23,562 bases of DNA from Chara braunii (taxonomy: Eukaryota > Streptophyta > Charophyceae > Charales > Characeae): assembly GCA_003427395.1 (NCBI GenBank), contig BFEA01000140.1, positions 2,740,756 through 2,764,317 on the forward strand. Reading direction: 5' to 3'. Of the stretch, positions 8,623-16,855 are shown piece after piece; the stretch's first letter is position 1; each line of letters opens with the position of its first letter. Below the pieces are notes generated by a model. It ran no database searches, had not been told where the DNA came from, and saw nothing but the letters and a program-made list of their open reading frames with translations. The position numbers and the translations under genes were made by a program.

Positions 8623-9868
8623 TGTTATGATCCTGGCCAATTTCGAGATACACATTCATCAGATAGTACAATGCCGTCCAATTGCAGAAAGAAATGAATG
8701 AACTTGAGAGGAGAGAGAACATTAGAAGAAGAAGAAGAAGTAAGAAAGAAGAAGACGATGATGTACACCAGCATAGACAAATGACAAAGCTCTTCTTCTT
8801 CACTCAACTCTCTCTTCCTCCTTATCTCCTCCTCACTTGTTCACACAAGAATTAATAATACAATGTTGAATAGCTGAACCAGAATCAAAGTCCGAATCCC
8901 TCTTCTACTGCAGGTATCACTTGAGGTCCACCATAGCCACGACCGTCTCTCCCACTCTTCACTCTCATAGGCCGAGGCTATGGCGGACTATTAGGCCTTG
9001 CCCAAATGCCCAAAGGACAACCCAAAGCAGCTATGGCTGCTCTAGCTCAGGCTGCCATGCCTGACCCTGCCAAGCTTCTTGGTGTAGCTCAACCCCAGCT
9101 GGGGCCTTCCTGCTGCAGCGCCCACCAAGGTGATGAAGATGGCTGCCATCATAGCCAGGTAAGTACCTCTGGCGCTCCTCCCCCTTCCTATCCTACTTCC
9201 TCCTTCGAGTCCTTGCTTCTTGCCAGCAGCGCTGCTCCAAGCTAGCCCTGCTCCAGCCAGCGCTCCAACCAGTGTGTCGCCAAACTTGCACACCAACAAT
9301 GAGGCTGGGCTCTTCGCCCGGCCTGGAGATATAGCGGCCTGCTTGCCTCTTGGGCGGTGACTTCCAGGCCGCTCGGCCTTCCCAGGCAACCGGTACCTCC
9401 TCTCTTTCGGAGGGAAACATCATTGCAGACTCTGATATTGCCCGTACAGGCCCTAGACTCAGACTGGTTGGACTGGTACCCGCCTAGACCTAGCCTACAA
9501 CTACTGGGCCTCTTCAAAATGCCACTTTTGTCTTCTTCTGCTTGGCCTCCAGTACCCGCACATCTACCTCGTCAGGGTGCGGTACCGGCCTATCTGCTAC
9601 TTGAGTGTTTCCCCCCGCTGCAATCCCTCAATGTCACGGCCACAGGTAAGTACCGGCCCTGAGGGCCCAACGAACGAACAAGTGCCCTTGGGGGCCACAC
9701 ACACACTCAAGCCAACCAGCACTCAGACAGACATGCAGTCCAGCAAGCGTGCATCGACACAGACTTAGAGAACTTAGTAGCAAGCGGGAAACTCAGCAAG
9801 GCCTTCAGTCAATGAGCAAAACTCATAAATCAGCTGTGTTTCAGTCCATGCTTGGTCGGGTCATCACA
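8623..9868 (-). repeat. chromovirus 3' LTR (complete, about 1,246 bp)
   Basis: On the minus strand it begins TGTGATGACC and ends CATAACA, the usual TG…CA borders. Its left 740 bp match 22833-23562 closely. A polypurine tract adjoins its internal edge. Inside are a GAA-rich stretch, degenerate short frames, and two perfect splice-donor-like sequences on the plus strand (AGGTAAGTAC at about 9157 and 9644). The outer edge abuts the TTC satellite directly, so the element landed at or in simple-sequence DNA. Confidence 0.88.
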
Positions 9869-9881
9869 CTACTCCCCCCTC
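9869..9881 (-). promoter_or_regulatory. polypurine tract of the chromovirus
   Basis: On the minus strand GAGGGGGGAGTAG lies directly before the 3' LTR start TGTGATG. This is the expected site and composition for the primer of plus-strand DNA synthesis. Confidence 0.8.
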
Positions 9882-10490
9882 GAGAGCGAGGTCCCTTCGA
9901 GCGAGTAACTCATTCTGAGTCCCCGACAAACACATCATAGGCAAACGAGGCAAAGAGATTTCGAGAATACTCTGTCGCAGTGTGCTTGGCAGAGATTTTA
10001 GGTGCATCATTAGAGGCGATTTGTCGCTCGTATGCTTTAACAACTCGCGGTGCACCTGCAGCAGTTCCTGCTTGGAAATCCAGTATAGATCATCCAACGG
10101 GTGATACATGAAATGGACCTGGTACTGTCTGTTTCGTCCCTTCCCTACGTGCTGTTTAATCCTGTCTATCTCATGTCCGCCATTGACTGCACGAGGAATC
10201 ATGTCGTCACGATAATTGAACGATTTAGCATCACGATGTAGATACAGTTTTGATGCATGAAAAACGGGATAGGTGCGCAGATGAGGTGGCACAGCAACTA
10301 CGTATGAAGGGCCAAAGCTATCTTCGCCAATCACATCCAGAACTTCCCACAGACCATAATAGAGTGGGAGAAGTTTGCGTCATACTCCCTCTTCTTCTGA
10401 AAATTCAGACAGCCTGACCGAGACATAACTTCCCACTTCAATATCTGAAGGACGACGCTTCTTGTTTGCATAATGGATCTTGGCGTGCTG
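9882..10490 (-). pseudogene. chromovirus integrase C-terminus (GPY/F) and chromodomain
   Basis: Minus-strand coding contains a GPY/F-type segment (FGPSYVVAVPPHLRTYPVFH, ASKL), then a group II-like chromodomain (EIDRIKQHVGKGRNRQYQVH, FMYHPLDDLYWISKQELL). The chromodomain binds modified histones or heterochromatin proteins and directs integration. Upstream, RRPSDIEVGSYVSVRL is the usual lead-in to the GPY/F module. Two in-frame TGA codons, near 10380 and 10490, interrupt it, and both look like single-base decay. The frame runs to the LTR edge. Confidence 0.85.
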
Positions 10491-10909
10491 TCACTTGGTC
10501 ATTGCTGGAATGGCAACTTTGAGCAAGCGATCGTACTCAGCCCTGAAGCCAGGCCTGCCGGGCGTTAAACCAGATGGCTGCTCAGGGAATAGGTAGGAGA
10601 GCGGATTACGAATCTGCCAATCATAATGCAGCCTGTTTGGTGTCATGCCGGTGGCAGAATGGATGGAGTTGTTGTACAACCCCTTGACGGCATACAGCTC
10701 TTCATCCCATGTTTCCTGATCTGAAATGATTAAAACGCAAAGAAGTTGGAACACCATCTGGTTTATTTCCTCAGCCAAACCGTTGGCTTCAGGGTGTCGG
10801 CCAGATGTCATGCATAGCCTGAAGCCAAGGAGTTGGGCCGTGAAGTTTTTCCATTCCGTACTGGTGAAGCGCGGGTCCCGATCACTCACGAGAGTTTTCG
10901 GGGTTCCGA
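10491..10909 (-). pseudogene. chromovirus integrase core, second half
   Basis: From the insertion junction the minus strand encodes GTPKTLVSDRDPRFTS, TSGRHPEANGLAEEINQ and later GMTPNRLHYDWQIRNPL. These carry the second catalytic Asp (VSDRDPRF) and the catalytic Glu (GLAEEINQ) of the DDE integrase core. The first half is 5.9 kb away at 16860-17304. The residues upstream of GTPKT in this open frame (AERVPASSREKANALDI) come from the inserted element, not from integrase. Confidence 0.88.
10906..10909. repeat. left CCGA target duplication of the nested insertion
   Basis: CCGA at 10906-10909 is repeated at 16856-16859. Between them the sequence begins TGTCGAG and ends CCCAACA. The integrase codons match across the junction if one copy is removed (…LQFG then TPKTLV…). 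Confidence 0.75.
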
Positions 10910-12040
10910 TGTCGAGCGCATTGGCCTTTTCTCTTGAAGAGGCGGGAACCCTCTCGGCCATGTCACGCAGGAGTTAAAACGAAACAAGATCAGAGACAAC
11001 TTAGGGACAACGCATAATTAACACCGTAAACCGCCGAGACGACCGCGGTCGCGTTGTTCCTTTGCCGCTTTAGCCGGGTGCACCAACTGTACATCCCGTG
11101 GTGCCCTACGACAGGATAGGTTCCCGCGGGGCATAAGCTTTTTCCCTAAGGGGCTTTCACCACCCTTAGGGGTGTATCCCCACAGAGCTACTGACCCACA
11201 TGCAAATGCTTTTACGTGCAATCGTAGAGGTGAGTCAACCGAGGGCGTTTGCTCGCTCGCTGTAGTATAGGTACAAGCGATTAACACGCCTATTGAACCT
11301 GGAAGTAGTTCGTTCCTTAGGGCGTTGATCTCCTAAGTACGAAGCGTACGTCGGTCAACTAGGGCGGTTTCAACCAAGCATGAAACCCACAATTCAACCG
11401 TAGCCCCATACATACAATTCCCACATAACCAGGCATATATATATATATATATATCTTAACGAGGCGAATTCAAACAAGTTCTTGATAAAGCAATATCCTC
11501 TTAGTCAATCCTCTCACCAACCATTGTTATGTAGTCACATCACAATGTTTAATATAGTTGATTTGGTCTGATGAAAAGATCATGCTACTATGATTTCCTC
11601 CTCTTCGTTGATATGATTCTAAAATACATAAAGTTTCTCATTAAGATATACAAAGAGAACTCTTTCAATCCATAGATTAAAGCCCATAGTCAGACCCTTT
11701 TTTAAGTTCGATTTCAGGATCAATGTTTCAATTTGCCCTGTAAGGCGCATCCTAAAGCTTTCCTTACTTGTTCCCTGCGAGTACGTCTACAGGTGAATTC
11801 AGACGTATCTGTTTACTTATCCTTTCTTATGTATTTACCCCTCAATGCCAAAGCATGATAGTGAAATCATCGGGGTAGTCCGAATACTATCCATCCGGCG
11901 ACCCTATCTACATGGAGGGTTTTTGTTTTTGTTTTTGAAATTACCTCGTGAAACCGTAAATCATATGGCTTCCTCGACGGGATTAGTTTATGGGAGGTGT
12001 TTTTTCGAAATCCAAGTAAGATTTCCAAAAAAAATGATGT
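10910..12040. other. non-coding left arm of the nested insertion
   Basis: No protein domain is seen. Small palindromes occur, including CGACCGCGGTCG near 11040 and a CCCTAAGGGG / CCCTTAGGGG pair near 11143-11180. An AT dinucleotide run lies at 11435-11454. The first few hundred bases may be an LTR, but a second copy was not found. Confidence 0.45.
11435..11454. repeat. AT microsatellite
   Basis: A run of alternating AT about 20 bp long in otherwise unremarkable AT-rich sequence. Confidence 0.9.
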
Positions 12041-13017
12041 CTAACCCTGGTAAATCAATCGTCCTCCGTGCACCTGAGTCTCCAATAAGTCCAATTGCGC
12101 AAGCTCGTCGTCGTCGAATACCAGGGTCGTCGCCCGTCCACGTCGCATAACTCTAACGATTCGAGTATCGTAGAGGGAGGCCATCCGCGAGGCTAGTTTC
12201 CATACTATAACTCGAAGAGGCCGACTCAGTCCGAATAAGTGTCGGGTCTCAGTGTCCCGGATCCGGATGACGCCGAAACGTCTACCAGACGAGGTAATCT
12301 TAATACTCACAATGACTCGAGAGAGACATAGGAGGTTACTTGCGCGGTGAAAGTATAAAGTATAGCCATACAGCTCCTTTGGAGTCCGTTCCGTATTGGC
12401 TCGGAAATCCGCACGAGTATTAGGGAAAAATCCCTCGCCGTTTCGGAGTAAACCAATGAAACCGATCCATCGAGTAGGAATGTCATCTCGAACTCGCAAA
12501 ATTTGCTCCGCCCTTCTGATAAGATCATCTTCATGTGTGTCACGAACCAATAGATACCTCGGAATTGTCAAATCCTGCTGAGCCCCACACATCTGCATAT
12601 CAGAACAAAAACTCGTTAGTCTCGCAGTTGTTCTATGAGCTCGTCCTCTTCGTCCTGCCAAGCATACTCAGAGAATGACTCAATACGTAGGATGACGAAC
12701 ATGTTGGCCCGCACCCTTCGCACATGGTGTATCCCAAAAAATGGACCTTGTCGTTCGTTTATCCAAAGCACGAGACGAACGGACATCAGTCTAATTTCAG
12801 GAATCTCATCCATTCGAGGGTTTCACTCGTAAGGTCGCATTACTGCTAAGTTCATGTTCGCGAAATCTCGTTCGGGTAGAGGTGGTACGAACTCATAATG
12901 AAGAATGTCCAATCCAACTCTTGACCTAAAAATGAAGCGTCTAGGTGGATTTTGCGCCGCCATCCCAAAATCGCGGAAGATCCTCTTCTGAATACAACTC
13001 AAATGGGTTGAAGACAA
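12041..13017 (-). pseudogene. unrecognised decayed protein-coding sequence in the nested insertion
   Basis: Two minus-strand frames in the same phase (12823-13017 and 12616-12813) are separated by a single TGA. A third open frame in another phase (12041-12661, 206 residues) follows with a short overlap, giving a combined length near 325 residues. The protein would be rich in Arg and acidic residues, with stretches such as RYLLVRDTHEDDLIRRAEQI, RWIGFIGLLRNGEGFF and TTLVFDDDELAQLDLLETQV. I recognise no family. A CTAAC followed by a T-rich tract and TATGCAG lies on the minus strand at the phase change (about 12595-12635) and could be an intron acceptor instead of a frameshift. It may be an element-specific or captured host gene. 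Confidence 0.4.
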
Positions 13018-13149
13018 TTCACCCTATTCTCTCTAATCTCTTTCCATTGCGTTCCGGGGACAGCCCATTCTGCTGCAGTGTCGCGATTACAGAAAACGTG
13101 GAAAATTCTCGTCCTTGTTGCCATCTGAAAAAAAAACAATGTGACTAAG

Positions 13150-14700
13150 TTAAAGTTTCTGTCCACCAAGTATTACTCAATTATTTGTCTTTTTTCTAAC
13201 CCGTGCTTCTTATGGCGCGACCATCCACGACGAGAGTATCTAGATATATTGTGTTTAGCTAGTAAGACATGAACTGGGCTACTTGTGGCACTAGTTCCCC
13301 ATGCGTTAGTGGCTCCCGAAATGGCCACCGAATGGGTACGCTAAGGCAATTTCTCGTTACGCGAGGCGCCAAAAACTTTTAAGTCCTTCCGTGAAGATGC
13401 GCATGTCCATTCCCTAGGAGGTGGTTTGGGATACCCCTCGTCCTCGCCCGAGAGAACCTTGGAACTCAGGAGTCGAGCTGGCTTCATCGCAACAGCATGG
13501 TACCCCCCCGCAAAGCAGTCCACTTTGAGTGGATAATAGGGCCGGCCCCTATGGCAACGAACCCCCATCTCAGATGCCTCTTAGGAAAAGGAAAAGCGTC
13601 TAAAAACAATCCCTTGCCGCCTGATGTCAAGAGCATCTTAGACGAAGAAAAGAAGGATCACAGAAGAGAAAGTCATTCAGACAGACGGGCATAGACGGAG
13701 AGGTTATTCGGGAAAGAACAGGTGACCTGGGGAAAAATCTATGTTCATTCAGGCTTCTCTTCCTTGTGATGGTTTTTTTTACGTCTTTTTTTTTTTTTCA
13801 AGTTTGACGTATATATGCAAGGGTGGAAATGTGAGAGCAACCAAACATTCGCCATCTCATGGTCAAACCCACTTCCATTTCAATAAGCCACACCTGCAGT
13901 CAGATCAAACAACAAGTTCAAAAGAAAAACAATGAAAACCCAAACTCAGGTCAGACTCACATTCAGACGCGCAAACACACATTTCCTCTACCTTTCAGTG
14001 AACATTCAAAGAACAGGGCCAAGCAAAGTGCGGGTTCACATAGGCGTGAAAGGGTCTGAGTCAAACTGACTGACCACTGACCTTGAGGTTCACTCAAGAA
14101 GCCGTACGAACTCTTGTCTTCAAAAATTTATTACGGTGAGTCGTCAACAAAGTGATCCACACCACTCTCTTGCGGCGACCACCTGTTACAACACCTCCGC
14201 AATTACTTTTTAGTAAGCGTCACCACTACTTGCTTTTACCGTCACCACATTACTGCGCTGTCATGTCCACGCCACTTCAAAAACACATCTTTTTAGCGAC
14301 ACCTTCCCTGCGCCAATGCCCAGCCGCCGCTCAGTGCAAAGAAATTCTATCGTCACCGCCGTGAAAGCAGTGCTGTTGCTGCAAAAAAATCCGGCAGCGC
14401 TTCCGCACCACGGTCGTTAAAACTAGTGCCGCGGCAGCAAAAATCCGGGGGCAGCTGCTTGTTTATAGTGGCTGAGGAGGGCTGGACGTCACTACAGCCC
14501 CCACGCAAAATTGCGGGTTCACAGTGAGCCCTTGATCTTGCCAAGATCCAAGGCTAACTGTGGCCGCACCACAACCACAACCTTAGTGAGGTCAGTTCCT
14601 TTAACTGCCCTGCTTTTCTTTTTCTTTTCTTTTCCCCAGCTATCTCGGAATTTCACGAGATTGCTGGGATCTGCTATTTCCAAAAGTGTTTTTCTTTTAT
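13150..14700. other. non-coding middle of the nested insertion
   Basis: Only short frames without recognisable domains are present. A near-palindrome AGCCCTTGATCTTG / CCAAGATCCAAGGCT lies at about 14526-14555. Homopolymer T-tracts occur at 13769-13799. I see no convincing gene. Confidence 0.45.
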
Positions 14701-14710
14701 TTTTGTGATA

Positions 14711-14900
14711 AGGGGTTGGAGAGATACAACCCCTCACAGTTTGATGTATCTGGACCCTTTTTCCAGGGCAGATACATTGAGGAAAAGGCTGTACTTGGCC
14801 TTTTCCTTTTATGACTCCTCCATTCTTTCGGCCAGGTTCATGCAGTTGCATGCAATAGCCACCCTCATTTTCCTCTGCCCTCCCCTGAAAACAGGGAGGG
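14711..14900. repeat. series of four consecutive hairpins
   Basis: Four stem-loops lie in 190 bp. AGGGGTTG / CAACCCCT (14711-14718, 14727-14734) is 8 bp and perfect. ATGTATCTG / CAGATACAT (14744-14752, 14769-14777) is 9 bp, with an inner CCCT / AGGG. GGAAAAGGC / GCCTTTTCC (14781-14789, 14798-14806) is 9 bp and perfect. CCCTCCCCTG / CAGGGAGGG (14878-14887, 14892-14900) has one bulge. Such spacing suggests a folded RNA or a foldback element rather than random sequence. Confidence 0.7.
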
Positions 14901-15167
14901 TTGTTGGCAGGTTGGGAGAGGTAGGTCTTCCTTCTCCCAGCTTCTCGTTTTCCTTTTCTCTCTCTCTCCAACTCCCTCAACTTCCATCTTCTCGTGCTTC
15001 GATGCTGGCCGCGAGATTCATCGATCTCACGGTTGAAAATATTCGCACCTGATGAACTAAGTTCCACACAACTGTTGTGGCTGGAGGAACCAGCTCGTTC
15101 GTTTTTCCGAGTTTCCAGCACCCCAGCGGCCACGAATCGAAGAGTAACAATAAAAACTGAAAAAAAC

Positions 15168-15206
15168 AATAATAATAATAATAATAAAAATAATAATAAA
15201 TAAAAA
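15168..15206. repeat. AAT microsatellite
   Basis: A run of AAT/ATA triplets with a few interruptions, just before the first hammerhead-like unit. It may derive from an A-rich retroelement tail. Confidence 0.85.
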
Positions 15207-15209
15207 CCC

Positions 15210-15426
15210 AACTTACCTGCCTTGTGGTGGCCAACGGTCGTTTTCCTCTTGAGAACCCGCTGATGAGTCGGTGATAGCCCGATGAAACAGTCTAGCGCCG
15301 TTCATGCCCTTCGAATGGGCGCAGCCACTGTGTGACTGTATACCCTCATAGTCTGGGGGTAGATTCATTCGACTTTGCTCATCCTGTCGCTGGAAAAGGT
15401 ACCGAGGGGCCAACTGCAGGTAAGTT
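15210..15426. repeat. 217-bp unit flanked by an 11-bp inverted repeat, containing a hammerhead-like core
   Basis: AACTTACCTGC at 15210-15220 is the exact inverse of GCAGGTAAGTT at 15416-15426. The unit encloses the first hammerhead-like core. A related AACTTACCT also begins the stretch at 15758-15800, which shares the GGGCGC…ACTGTGT segment with this unit, so at least two relatives of the unit lie here. The right inverted repeat is also a perfect plant splice-donor sequence. Confidence 0.6.
15237..15293 (+). ncRNA. hammerhead-ribozyme-like motif 1 (partial)
   Basis: A catalytic core CTGATGA (15260-15266) is followed by a 5-bp helix II GTCGG / CCGAT (15267-15271, 15279-15283; one G-U pair) with loop TGATAGC. 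The second core strand GAAA (15284-15287) and helix III strand ACAGTCT (15287-15293) follow. A GTC cleavage-type triplet occurs at 15237-15239. Upstream, GTTTTC / GAGAAC could form helix I, but three extra bases precede the core and the upstream helix III strand is only partly complementary. The core is intact but the outer helices are degraded, so activity is doubtful. Confidence 0.6.
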
Positions 15427-15436
15427 AGCAACCTCG

Positions 15437-15439
<3 letters not shown>

Positions 15440-15501
<62 letters not shown>
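15440..15501. repeat. TC dinucleotide microsatellite
   Basis: An uninterrupted CT run of about 62 bp lies between the two hammerhead-like motifs. Confidence 0.95.
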
Positions 15502-15505
<4 letters not shown>

Positions 15506-15545
15506 GTACCTAGACGCTATCGGCGCCAGGTCTAGGCACCGAGTT

Positions 15546-15601
15546 AGACTGTCGAGGTCATAACCCCCTGACGAGTTGGTGAAACTCCAACAAAACAATC
15601 T
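15546..15601 (+). ncRNA. type III hammerhead ribozyme, near-complete, probably inactivated
   Basis: All parts occur in type III order. Helix III strand AGACTGT (15546-15552) is followed by cleavage base C (15553; a GTC triplet). Helix I is GAGG / CCCC (15554-15557, 15564-15567) with loop TCATAA. The core is CTGACGA (15568-15574). Helix II GTTGG / CCAAC (15575-15579, 15587-15591) is perfect, with loop TGAAACT. The core strand reads AAA where GAA is required, followed by helix III strand ACAATCT (15595-15601). Helix III pairs 6 of 7 and helix I 3 of 4. The changed core G and both mismatches are explained by G-to-A substitutions, as produced by methylation decay. Loop sequences resemble those of plant and viroid hammerheads. 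The A in place of the conserved core G should abolish cleavage. Confidence 0.75.
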
Positions 15602-15608
15602 TGGCACT

Positions 15609-15633
15609 GCCCGTTCGTTTTTTACGAACGGGC
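15609..15633. repeat. 10-bp hairpin directly after hammerhead 2
   Basis: GCCCGTTCGT (15609-15618) and ACGAACGGGC (15624-15633) pair perfectly over a T5 loop. Related hairpins follow hammerhead 1 (GCCC…GGGC, about 15306-15320) and occur at 15778-15794 (GCCCGTT / AACGGGC), suggesting a conserved structural module. Confidence 0.7.
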
Positions 15634-15723
15634 GTTTTCGGTAGCTCGTAGGGAGAAAGGACAGAGAATCTAAAAAGAAGAATAAAACAAGAAAGAATCT
15701 GAAAAAAATCTAAGGTAAAATCT

Positions 15724-15749
15724 AAAAAAAAAAAAAAAAAAAAAAAAAA
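15724..15749. repeat. A-tract
   Basis: About 26 consecutive A residues in an A-rich stretch rich in AATCTAAAA-like units. It could be the poly(A) tail of a short plus-strand retroelement ending here. Confidence 0.7.
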
Positions 15750-15865
15750 CGAAAAACGAACTTACCTAAAATCGGCAGCCCGTTTTCAACGGGCGCCTAC
15801 TGTGTACCTGGGGGACTGTAATCCCCAGCCACATCTCCGAGCGCCATGTGGCGCAGCCTGTTCCC

Positions 15866-15887
15866 TTTTTTTTTTTTTTTTTTTTTT
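15866..15887. repeat. T-tract
   Basis: About 22 consecutive T residues. Taken with the A-tract at 15724-15749, it brackets about 116 bp of hairpin-bearing sequence. Confidence 0.7.
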
Positions 15888-15984
15888 GCAGTAATGAAAT
15901 CGTTGGCACAAGCCAACGGCCACGGTTTCCTCCTCTTCCATGCCTTGCTGGCGCCCATCCCCCTCTCTTTGGCGTGTGGACCCA

Positions 15985-16008
15985 GGTTCGATTCCCTTCG
16001 AGGGAATC
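15985..16008 (+). promoter_or_regulatory. Pol III B-box-like motif overlapping a short hairpin
   Basis: GGTTCGATTCC (15985-15995) matches the tRNA/SINE B-box consensus. GATTCCCT / AGGGAATC (15990-15997, 16001-16008) pairs perfectly with a 3-base loop. No good A box at tRNA spacing is seen, so a tRNA-derived SINE fragment is only a possibility. Confidence 0.35.
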
Positions 16009-16079
16009 AAAATTTTCTTTTTTGCCATTTCTCGATTTGTGCTTGTCATCCTTACGCAGGGGCCATGCTTGTATCCGCA

Positions 16080-16129
16080 CGGCCGTTTTCGGTCGTGAGA
16101 TCTGTCGATCTTGCGGCCGAAAATGGCCG
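16080..16129. repeat. 23-bp imperfect hairpin, related to 15005-15045
   Basis: 16080-16102 and 16107-16129 are inverse copies with four differences, leaving a 4-base loop. A homologous sequence at about 15005-15045 shares CGNGAGATNNNTCGATCT and CGGNNGAAAAT, so the motif is repeated about 1.09 kb apart in the same orientation. Confidence 0.7.
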
Positions 16130-16171
16130 CGCTTTATGCATTCGACACGGGCTGCTCCAAAAAAAAGGAGC

Positions 16172-16206
16172 TAGCCCAGTGGTGACCTTATCGGGGCTCG
16201 ATCCCG
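16172..16206 (+). promoter_or_regulatory. tRNA-like A-box and B-box motifs, unusually close
   Basis: TAGCCCAGTGG (16172-16182) fits the Pol III A box, and GGGCTCGATCCCGG (starting 16194-16195) resembles a B box. Their start-to-start distance, about 23 bp, is shorter than in a tRNA. This looks like a degenerate or internally deleted tRNA-derived SINE head. Confidence 0.35.
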
Positions 16207-16243
16207 GTATCCACAGGGCGAAAGTTTGATGGCGGTACCTACT

Positions 16244-16286
16244 GGGCTTAGCTCCTATCACGAGAGCTAAGCCAGGAGCTAAGCCC
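16244..16286. repeat. perfect 13-bp foldback
   Basis: GGGCTTAGCTCCT (16244-16256) and AGGAGCTAAGCCC (16274-16286) are exact inverses with a 17-base loop that itself contains GAGCTAAGCC. A second small hairpin, CTCTTCT / AGAAGAG, follows at about 16291-16307. Confidence 0.8.
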
Positions 16287-16309
16287 GCAACTCTTCTATG
16301 AGAAGAGCT

Positions 16310-16782
16310 GCCCCCCCTGTAGGCCCATCTGCTACAGCCGAAACAGGCTCGACCTGCCGTACCTCCCGTTAGCCAGCCGCACCGTTGCCGAGCCTACAGA
16401 GTCCTGGCCCAGCGGCTTGTGGTCTAGCCCATGAACCTTAGCTGTGTACGCGGTACCCCCGAGGCCCCTTTTTAAAAAAACACCCTTCCTAAGCCTCTCG
16501 TGCCGCGGATCTAACCCTCTATGCGACCACCTTTTTGGCCTACTAAGGCCTTGAATCGCGTGGCTGTTTGGTCAAGACAATATTTATTTTAACATTTTCA
16601 CTGCCGTCTCTCTCTTCGGCCTTGTTTTAACGTAAGAGTGTTTGTTAACGCCGTCTACCCTTGTCGTTATGTCTGTCGGCAGATGGACGACTACGTAAAA
16701 TTTTAAATTTCATTCAAATCGTGGACGAGTCGTAATATTCCAGCAGTATTTCTATTTCATCAGACCAAACCTTACAAAACTG
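16310..16782. other. non-coding right end of the nested insertion
   Basis: No coding or RNA signature is seen. If the insertion is a minus-strand LTR element starting TGTTGGGAC at 16855, this would be its 5' LTR, but the matching copy was not found at the other end. Confidence 0.4.
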
Positions 16783-16855
16783 TCATCTAAATTCGGACCA
16801 CGTCCGACATTGAAAATATAGGGCAGATACCCTTCTCAGGGTTTCTGTCCCAACA

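Larger units (their letters stand above)
10910..16855. mobile_element. nested 5.95-kb insertion with TG…CA ends
   Basis: The insertion interrupts the integrase codons between FG and TPKT and is bounded by CCGA duplications. Its ends, TGTCGAG… and …CCCAACA, have the TG/CA borders of LTR retroelements; on the minus strand it would start TGTTGGGAC. I could not find a matching pair of LTRs by eye. It may be a derivative with one LTR lost, a LARD-like element, or several elements nested together. It contains one unrecognised decayed reading frame on the minus strand and a hairpin- and hammerhead-rich right third. No gag, RT or integrase is recognisable. A 15-bp TTTGGTCTGATGAAA occurs inverted near each end (11562 and 16758). 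Confidence 0.7.

Noticed and set aside
9006-9768. Short open frames with MPKGQPKAAMAALAQAAMPD-like sequence
   Set aside because: They lie inside the LTR and recur in the second LTR copy; nothing supports a protein.
10130-10150. Minus-strand GACGAAACAGAC resembling the hammerhead 3' core
   Set aside because: It is chromodomain coding sequence (GKGRNRQYQ) with no CTGATGA strand nearby.
15047-15090. CTGATGA at 15049 as a third hammerhead
   Set aside because: No helix II or GAAA strand follows at a suitable distance.
11562-16772. 15-bp inverted match TTTGGTCTGATGAAA near both ends of the nested insertion as terminal inverted repeats
   Set aside because: The similarity does not extend convincingly and is hundreds of bases from the left terminus; chance is plausible.
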